Notes under the pieces: generated by a model
The model's input: only the letters and a program-made list of their open reading frames with translations
Database searches by the model: none
Told to the model about the DNA's origin: nothing
Shown here: piece after piece, positions 34,142-37,672 of the stretch
How the letters are laid out: each line of letters begins with the position of its first letter
How positions within the stretch are numbered: the first letter of the stretch is position 1
Position numbers and translations under genes: made by a program
NCBI GenBank assembly: GCA_024639505.1
Contig: JAHEIE010000010.1
Location: 1 to 37,672, forward strand
DNA from: Crocinitomicaceae bacterium
GTDB lineage: Bacteria; Bacteroidota; Bacteroidia; Flavobacteriales_D; CAJJDF01
Reading direction: 5' to 3'
Length of the DNA: 37,672 bases

Positions 34142-34756
34142 ATGACAGTAGAATTTATTGCGTGTATTCTCATATCTTACCTCTTTGGATCGATACCAAC
34201 CGCAGTTTGGGTAGGGAAAATTTTCTACCAAAAAGACGTACGGGATTTTGGAAGTGGAAATGCAGGAGCTACCAATACTTTTCGAGTTTTGGGTGCCAAA
34301 GCAGGAATTCCAGTTCTTTTGTTTGATGTTATCAAAGGTTGGTTCTGTGCCTATGTTTTGGCTTGGCACTTTTATCCAAGTTTTTTATCAAACCCAGCAG
34401 TAAATACACAAATAACATTTGGGGTAGCTGCTATCATTGGTCATATTTATCCAGTTTTTGCTGGATTCAGAGGTGGAAAAGGTGTAGCAACAGCTTTGGG
34501 AATTATCATAGCACTTCATGTAGAAGCCTCGTTTTCATGTTTTGGAGTGTTCGTTATAATGTTGCTTTCAACCAGAATCGTATCGCTTTCATCCATGGTG
34601 GCTGCTGTCTCTTTTCCCTTGTTTGTAGGATTTGTTTTTCCAGAATCTTACAATTCATTAGTTGTATTTTCTATTGTAATGAGTCTTTTGATTGTTCTTA
34701 CTCACACAAAAAACATACAACGATTACTCAAAGGTGAAGAGAAGAGAATATTTTAA
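34142..34756 (+). CDS. plsY: Glycerol-3-phosphate acyltransferase PlsY
   Basis: 204-aa inner-membrane enzyme that transfers an acyl group from acyl phosphate to glycerol 3-phosphate, the first step of phospholipid synthesis. The three family motifs are present: SYLFGSIPTAVW (12-23), GSGNAGATNTFRVLG (37-51), and GHIYPVFAGFRGGKGVATALG (about 100-120). Length and hydrophobic pattern (about seven segments) match known PlsY. It follows the 1475-aa gene by 11 bases and is convergent with the Lrp-type gene 11 bases further on. Confidence 0.96.
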   Translation: MTVEFIACILISYLFGSIPTAVWVGKIFYQKDVRDFGSGNAGATNTFRVLGAKAGIPVLLFDVIKGWFCAYVLAWHFYPSFLSNPAVNTQITFGVAAIIGHIYPVFAGFRGGKGVATALGIIIALHVEASFSCFGVFVIMLLSTRIVSLSSMVAAVSFPLFVGFVFPESYNSLVVFSIVMSLLIVLTHTKNIQRLLKGEEKRIF

Positions 34757-34767
34757 TCTTTACTTAT

Positions 34768-35229
34768 CTATGCAATAGGAAATACGGTTGATTTTTTGAT
34801 TTCATTGAGCACAAAAGTACTTCGTATCTGGCTTAAATTTGGCAAAGCAGCTAATTTTCCAGAAGAAAACAAATGGTACTCGTTCAAATCCTTGACCACA
34901 ACTTTTAATAAAAAATCATTGGAACCTCCCATCAAATAACATTCTACAACTTCCGGGATGTTAGAAATAGCATCGTTAAATACATTTATTTGCTCTAGTT
35001 TTTGACTATCCAAAGTGACCGTACAAAACACAACCATGTTGGCATCTAGTTTATCTCTATTTACAACAGCTACATATTTGTCAATTACTCCAGATTTTTC
35101 TAATTTTTTAATCCTTTCGTAAACAGGTGTTTTTGTTAAATTCATTTTAGCCGCAATTTCTTTGATGTTCAGCTTAGAGTCATTTTGCAATAATTCCAGT
35201 ATTTTTTTGTCAATTGGATCTAATTTCAT
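34768..35229 (-). CDS. Lrp/AsnC-family transcriptional regulator
   Basis: 153 aa with the two standard domains: an N-terminal helix-turn-helix (KILELLQNDSKLNIKEIAAK ... KTPVYERIKKLEKSG, residues 9-47) and a C-terminal RAM/ACT-like ligand domain (about 65-145) with the effector-loop glycine in CYLMGGSNDFLLKVV. It forms octamer-type assemblies that wrap DNA in response to an amino acid. It is divergent from the PLP-dependent sulfur amino acid enzyme, with a 73-bp dyad-symmetric region between them; the layout is like mdeR-mdeA of Pseudomonas putida, where an Lrp-type protein controls methionine gamma-lyase. Confidence 0.94.
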   Translation of the reverse strand: MKLDPIDKKILELLQNDSKLNIKEIAAKMNLTKTPVYERIKKLEKSGVIDKYVAVVNRDKLDANMVVFCTVTLDSQKLEQINVFNDAISNIPEVVECYLMGGSNDFLLKVVVKDLNEYHLFSSGKLAALPNLSQIRSTFVLNEIKKSTVFPIA

Positions 35230-35238
35230 TTTGGGAAT

Positions 35239-35311
35239 TTTTCCTGAATATTATCATAAAAGTAATGAAATCATATTGATTTAACTGCATTGAGTATATT
35301 TTTCAGGAAAA
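35239..35311. promoter_or_regulatory. 73-bp dyad-symmetric operator candidate for Lrp-type regulator
   Basis: Outer arms TTTTCCTGAA (35239-35248) and TTCAGGAAAA (35302-35311) are perfect inverted copies. At the exact middle lies a third palindrome, AAATCA-TAT-TGATTT (35268-35282). The centres are 31.5 bp apart, three helical turns each, so all three face the same side of the DNA. Many bases between also pair across the same centre. This is what a wrapping Lrp-family multimer would need. Confidence 0.65.
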
Positions 35312-35356
35312 TAGTCTGGAATCGATTTCTAATTCAGAAATACAGAATTCTTGTTT

Positions 35357-35364
35357 TATTTTTG
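35357..35364 (+). promoter_or_regulatory. -7 box (TATTTTTG) of PLP enzyme gene
   Basis: Exact TAnnTTTG match 27 bases before the ATG at 35392 and about 45 bases downstream of the right arm of the dyad, so the bound regulator would sit at or just upstream of the -33 region. Confidence 0.55.
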
Positions 35365-35391
35365 TGTAAACACAATTTAATACTCAGCAAA

Positions 35392-36648
35392 ATGAAAGAA
35401 ACAAAAGACTACAAGCCAGAAAGTTTAATGATGTCTCACGGTTATAAGCCTGAGTTATCAGAAGGTGCAATAAAGCAACCTATTTTTATGACATCCACTT
35501 TTGTTTTTAAATCAGCTGAGGAAGGAAAGGCATTTTTTGAGGTAGCTTATGGATTGAGAGAAAAAGAAGCGGATGAGAATTTAGGATTGATATATAGCCG
35601 AATAAATAATCCAAACTTAGAAATAGTTGAGAATAGATTGTCGTTGTGGGGAAACTGTGACGATAGCGCAATTTTTGAAAGTGGAATGTCAGCAATTACA
35701 ACCGTTTTGTTGGAATTCCTGAAACCTGGTGATTTGCTGTTGTATAGCTCGCCAAATTATGGTGGAACGGATCATTTTATTCACCATTTTTTAGATAAAA
35801 TAGGAGTAAACACAGTATGTTTTGATGCCAAAGATTCGAAAGATGAGGTAATCGAAAAAATAAAACAAACCGGTAAAGCAGATAAGTTGACTCATATATT
35901 TGTAGAAACTCCTGCAAATCCTACAAATGCATTGATTGATATTGCTATGTGCAAAGAAATAGCAAATGAATTTAGCGCAACAAATGATGAGAATGTAATT
36001 TTTACTGTAGACAATACTTACATGGGGCCAATTTGGTCTAATCCAATGGAGCTAGGAGCTGATTTAGTTGTGTATTCTGCAACAAAATACATTGGGGGTC
36101 ACAGTGATTTGATTGCTGGAGCGGTTCTTGCCAATCAAGAATTAATGATTCGTGTAAAAACCTTGCGAACATTCTTGGGAAATATGGCAAATCCTCACAC
36201 TTGTTGGTTGCTATCTCGTAGTTTAGAAACTCTTATGATAAGAATGGAAAAACAACAAAGTAATGCGATTGAAGTAGCTAATTTCTTGAGCACTCACCCA
36301 AAAGTGAAAGAGTTATTTTATTTAGGAAATTTAGATAAAAACTCCAAAACGTATGAAATTTACAAAAAGCAATATAATTCGCCAGGAGCCATGATTTCTT
36401 TTGAAGTGAAAGGAGGAGAAAAAGAAGCTTTTACTTTTTTGAATAACTTAAAAGTGATTAAGTTAGCTGTAAGCCTAGGAAGCACAGAAAGTTTGGCTCA
36501 GCATCCTGCAAGTATGACTCACATTGGACTTGCTCCCGAAGACAAGGTGAAATTTGGAATTTCGCCTAGCTTGGTTAGGTTGTCAGTAGGTGTGGAAAAT
36601 GCACAAGATTTAATCGAGGAAATTGGATTAGCGCTAGATGCAATCTAA
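35392..36648 (+). CDS. PLP-dependent Cys/Met metabolism enzyme (cystathionine gamma-synthase / methionine gamma-lyase family)
   Basis: 418 aa from the ATG at 35392. The frame runs up to 35290, but that would add 34 unnatural residues and cover the promoter. Fold type I PLP enzyme: the cofactor lysine is Lys232 in SATKYIGGHSD, the ring-stacking Tyr123 is in NYGGTDHF, Asp207 in TVDNTYM contacts the pyridine nitrogen, and YSRINNPN (69-75 region) supplies the neighbouring subunit's Tyr/Arg. In methionine gamma-lyase a Cys follows the Tyr-Gly pair; here it is Gly125, so lyase activity toward methionine is not assured. The neighbouring Lrp-type regulator suggests amino acid catabolism. Gamma-elimination or gamma-replacement remain open. 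Confidence 0.88.
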   Translation: MKETKDYKPESLMMSHGYKPELSEGAIKQPIFMTSTFVFKSAEEGKAFFEVAYGLREKEADENLGLIYSRINNPNLEIVENRLSLWGNCDDSAIFESGMSAITTVLLEFLKPGDLLLYSSPNYGGTDHFIHHFLDKIGVNTVCFDAKDSKDEVIEKIKQTGKADKLTHIFVETPANPTNALIDIAMCKEIANEFSATNDENVIFTVDNTYMGPIWSNPMELGADLVVYSATKYIGGHSDLIAGAVLANQELMIRVKTLRTFLGNMANPHTCWLLSRSLETLMIRMEKQQSNAIEVANFLSTHPKVKELFYLGNLDKNSKTYEIYKKQYNSPGAMISFEVKGGEKEAFTFLNNLKVIKLAVSLGSTESLAQHPASMTHIGLAPEDKVKFGISPSLVRLSVGVENAQDLIEEIGLALDAI

Positions 36649-36662
36649 TAAAAATGAATAAT

Positions 36663-36711
36663 AGTTTACTTTGAATAATTGATTTTGTTCGAAGTAAACT
36701 GAAATTTTTAG
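36663..36711 (+). terminator. Rho-independent terminator of PLP enzyme gene
   Basis: AGTTTACTTTGAA pairs fully with TTCGAAGTAAACT (13 bp, one G-U) around a 12-base loop, followed by GAAATTTTTAG. It begins 15 bases after the stop. Confidence 0.7.
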
Positions 36712-36741
36712 TTACAAGAGGGTTTCTCTTCAATAAAACTG

Positions 36742-36749
36742 TATTTTTG
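36742..36749 (+). promoter_or_regulatory. -7 box (TATTTTTG) directly before nrnA-like gene
   Basis: Exact TAnnTTTG match only three bases before the ATG at 36753. If used, transcription would start at or within the start codon, giving a leaderless message. Confidence 0.4.
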
Positions 36750-36752
36750 GGT

Positions 36753-37672
36753 ATGATAAACCCAATTTACGAAACAGCAAAACTAAACTCACTTTTTGAA
36801 GTGTTGGACTCGGCCAAATCGATTCTGATTTTTGGACACAAAAGTCCCGATGGAGATTCCATTGGTTCTACATTGGCATTGCACCATTATTTGGCAGCCA
36901 AAGGAATACAATCGCAGGTGATTCATCCCGATGGGTTTCCTAATTTTTTGAACTGGATGAAAGGAACAGAATCCATTATTTTGTTTGATAAACAGGCAGA
37001 AAAAGTAAAAGAATTGATAGCGAATGCTGACGTAATTTTTAATTTAGATTACAACGAACAATCGAGAGTAGGAAAGGAGTTGGGTCAGTTGCTGAAAGAA
37101 GCCAGCGCTACTAAAGTAATGATAGATCATCACCAACAGCCCGATAATTTTGCAGAATTTACTTTCTCGGATACTTCTTCTTGTTCCACATGCCAATTGG
37201 TGTACGAATTGATAGAAGCTAAAGGTGACTGTGAACTCATTCATCCAGAAATGGGAAGTTGTATCTATACAGGAATACTTACGGATACAGGTTCTTTCAG
37301 ATTTTCGTCTGTCACCAGCAAAACGCACCAAATTGCAGGAGATTTAATACAAAGAGGAGTCGTTCATTCTCAAATTCACGAAGCAATTTTTGATGTGAAT
37401 ACTCCCGAAAGATTAACCTTGTTGGGTTACACACTGAACAATAAATTGGAAGTGTTACCCGAAATAAAAACAGCAATAATTAGTCTTACCAAAGAGGAAT
37501 TACTTGCTCACAACACTCAGAAAGGATACACAGAAGGATTTGTGAATATGGCGCTTTCTATCCTTGGGATTGAAATTGCTGTTTTTGTAAAAGAAGACGA
37601 TAAATTGGTGAAAATTTCGTTCCGATCCAATGGAGATATTCCTGTGAATGAGTTCTCCAAACAACATTTTGG
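36753..37672 (+). CDS. nrnA: DHH-family phosphoesterase, NrnA-like oligoribonuclease / pAp phosphatase, 3' part outside window
   Basis: 306 codons are open to the right edge, so the C-terminus is cut off. The start ATG (MINPIYETAK) precedes the N-terminal DHH domain. Metal-binding motifs are visible: GHKSPDGDSIGS (28-39), NLDYNE (the following aspartate motif), the name-giving IDHH with HQQP, and LTDTGSFRFSS. The DHHA1 domain begins near residue 235 (TAIISLTKEE) and its GFVNMALSILGIEIAVF and KISFRS strands are present before the edge. Such proteins degrade short RNA oligomers and 3'-phosphoadenosine 5'-phosphate in organisms without Orn. It follows the PLP enzyme but is separated by a terminator. 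Confidence 0.92.
   Translation, partial: MINPIYETAKLNSLFEVLDSAKSILIFGHKSPDGDSIGSTLALHHYLAAKGIQSQVIHPDGFPNFLNWMKGTESIILFDKQAEKVKELIANADVIFNLDYNEQSRVGKELGQLLKEASATKVMIDHHQQPDNFAEFTFSDTSSCSTCQLVYELIEAKGDCELIHPEMGSCIYTGILTDTGSFRFSSVTSKTHQIAGDLIQRGVVHSQIHEAIFDVNTPERLTLLGYTLNNKLEVLPEIKTAIISLTKEELLAHNTQKGYTEGFVNMALSILGIEIAVFVKEDDKLVKISFRSNGDIPVNEFSKQHF

Noticed and set aside
34339-34737. Plus-strand 132-codon frame inside plsY
   Set aside because: Out-of-frame shadow rich in Cys, Ser and Phe; plsY has all family motifs in its own frame.
35290-35391. 34-residue N-terminal extension of the PLP enzyme
   Set aside because: It overlaps the regulatory dyad and the -7 box and has no family counterpart.

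Overview
The window looks like chromosome from a member of the Bacteroidota, most likely Flavobacteriales. The basis is low G+C, weak Shine-Dalgarno usage, several -7 boxes of the Bacteroidota type (TAnnTTTG), and families typical of that phylum: a Nudix-type sugar regulator, a GH3/beta-lactamase fusion, and the RodA/PBP2 and TrkA/TrkH pairs. Most of the window is ordinary housekeeping sequence. No phage, transposase, CRISPR array or rRNA was seen.

Layout. 1-5461 (minus) is a sugar-uptake locus: a Nudix-fold regulator with a degenerate catalytic box, a close relative of the Vibrio Na+/galactose symporter vSGLT, and two translationally coupled outer-membrane beta-barrel proteins, the last running off the left edge. 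5462-6864 is gene-poor: a 90-aa orphan, a long AT-rich gap with inverted repeats, and tRNA-Arg(UCU) with its own promoter and terminator. 6865-11633 (minus) is an operon for a secreted GH3/beta-lactamase fusion, GmhA, and a HddC-GmhB fusion (nucleotide-activated heptose). 11829-14970 (minus) holds rodA and the PBP2 gene mrdA, divergent from trkA-trkH (15118-17952, plus). 17953-20570 is a small accessory patch: a methyltransferase bracketed by REP-like palindromes, a DinB-like protein, and a lipoprotein esterase flanked by an 11-bp inverted repeat and followed by a hairpin resembling an integron attC site. 20791-24197 has a possible small ORF, a NarL-type response regulator and, divergently, a small unknown gene plus a TPR histidine kinase. 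24231-34756 (plus) carries a pabA/trpG-type amidotransferase, an initiating sugar-phosphate transferase, an acyl-CoA carboxylase beta subunit, an FMN reductase, tpiA, prmA, a 1475-aa exported protein of unknown function, and plsY. 34768-36648 pairs an Lrp/AsnC regulator with a divergent PLP-dependent sulfur amino acid enzyme across a striking dyad-symmetric intergenic region. A DHH-family phosphoesterase (NrnA-like) runs off the right edge.

Themes. Cell-envelope work dominates: peptidoglycan elongation and turnover, heptose glycan precursors, undecaprenyl-linked glycan initiation, phospholipid acylation and large exported proteins. The signals most worth a second look are the attC-like cassette around the esterase, the helically phased dyad between the Lrp regulator and its neighbour, the Nudix/vSGLT/porin sugar locus, and the unassigned 1475-aa protein. 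Several starts were moved from the longest reading frame to a better-supported codon; each case is explained in its entry.
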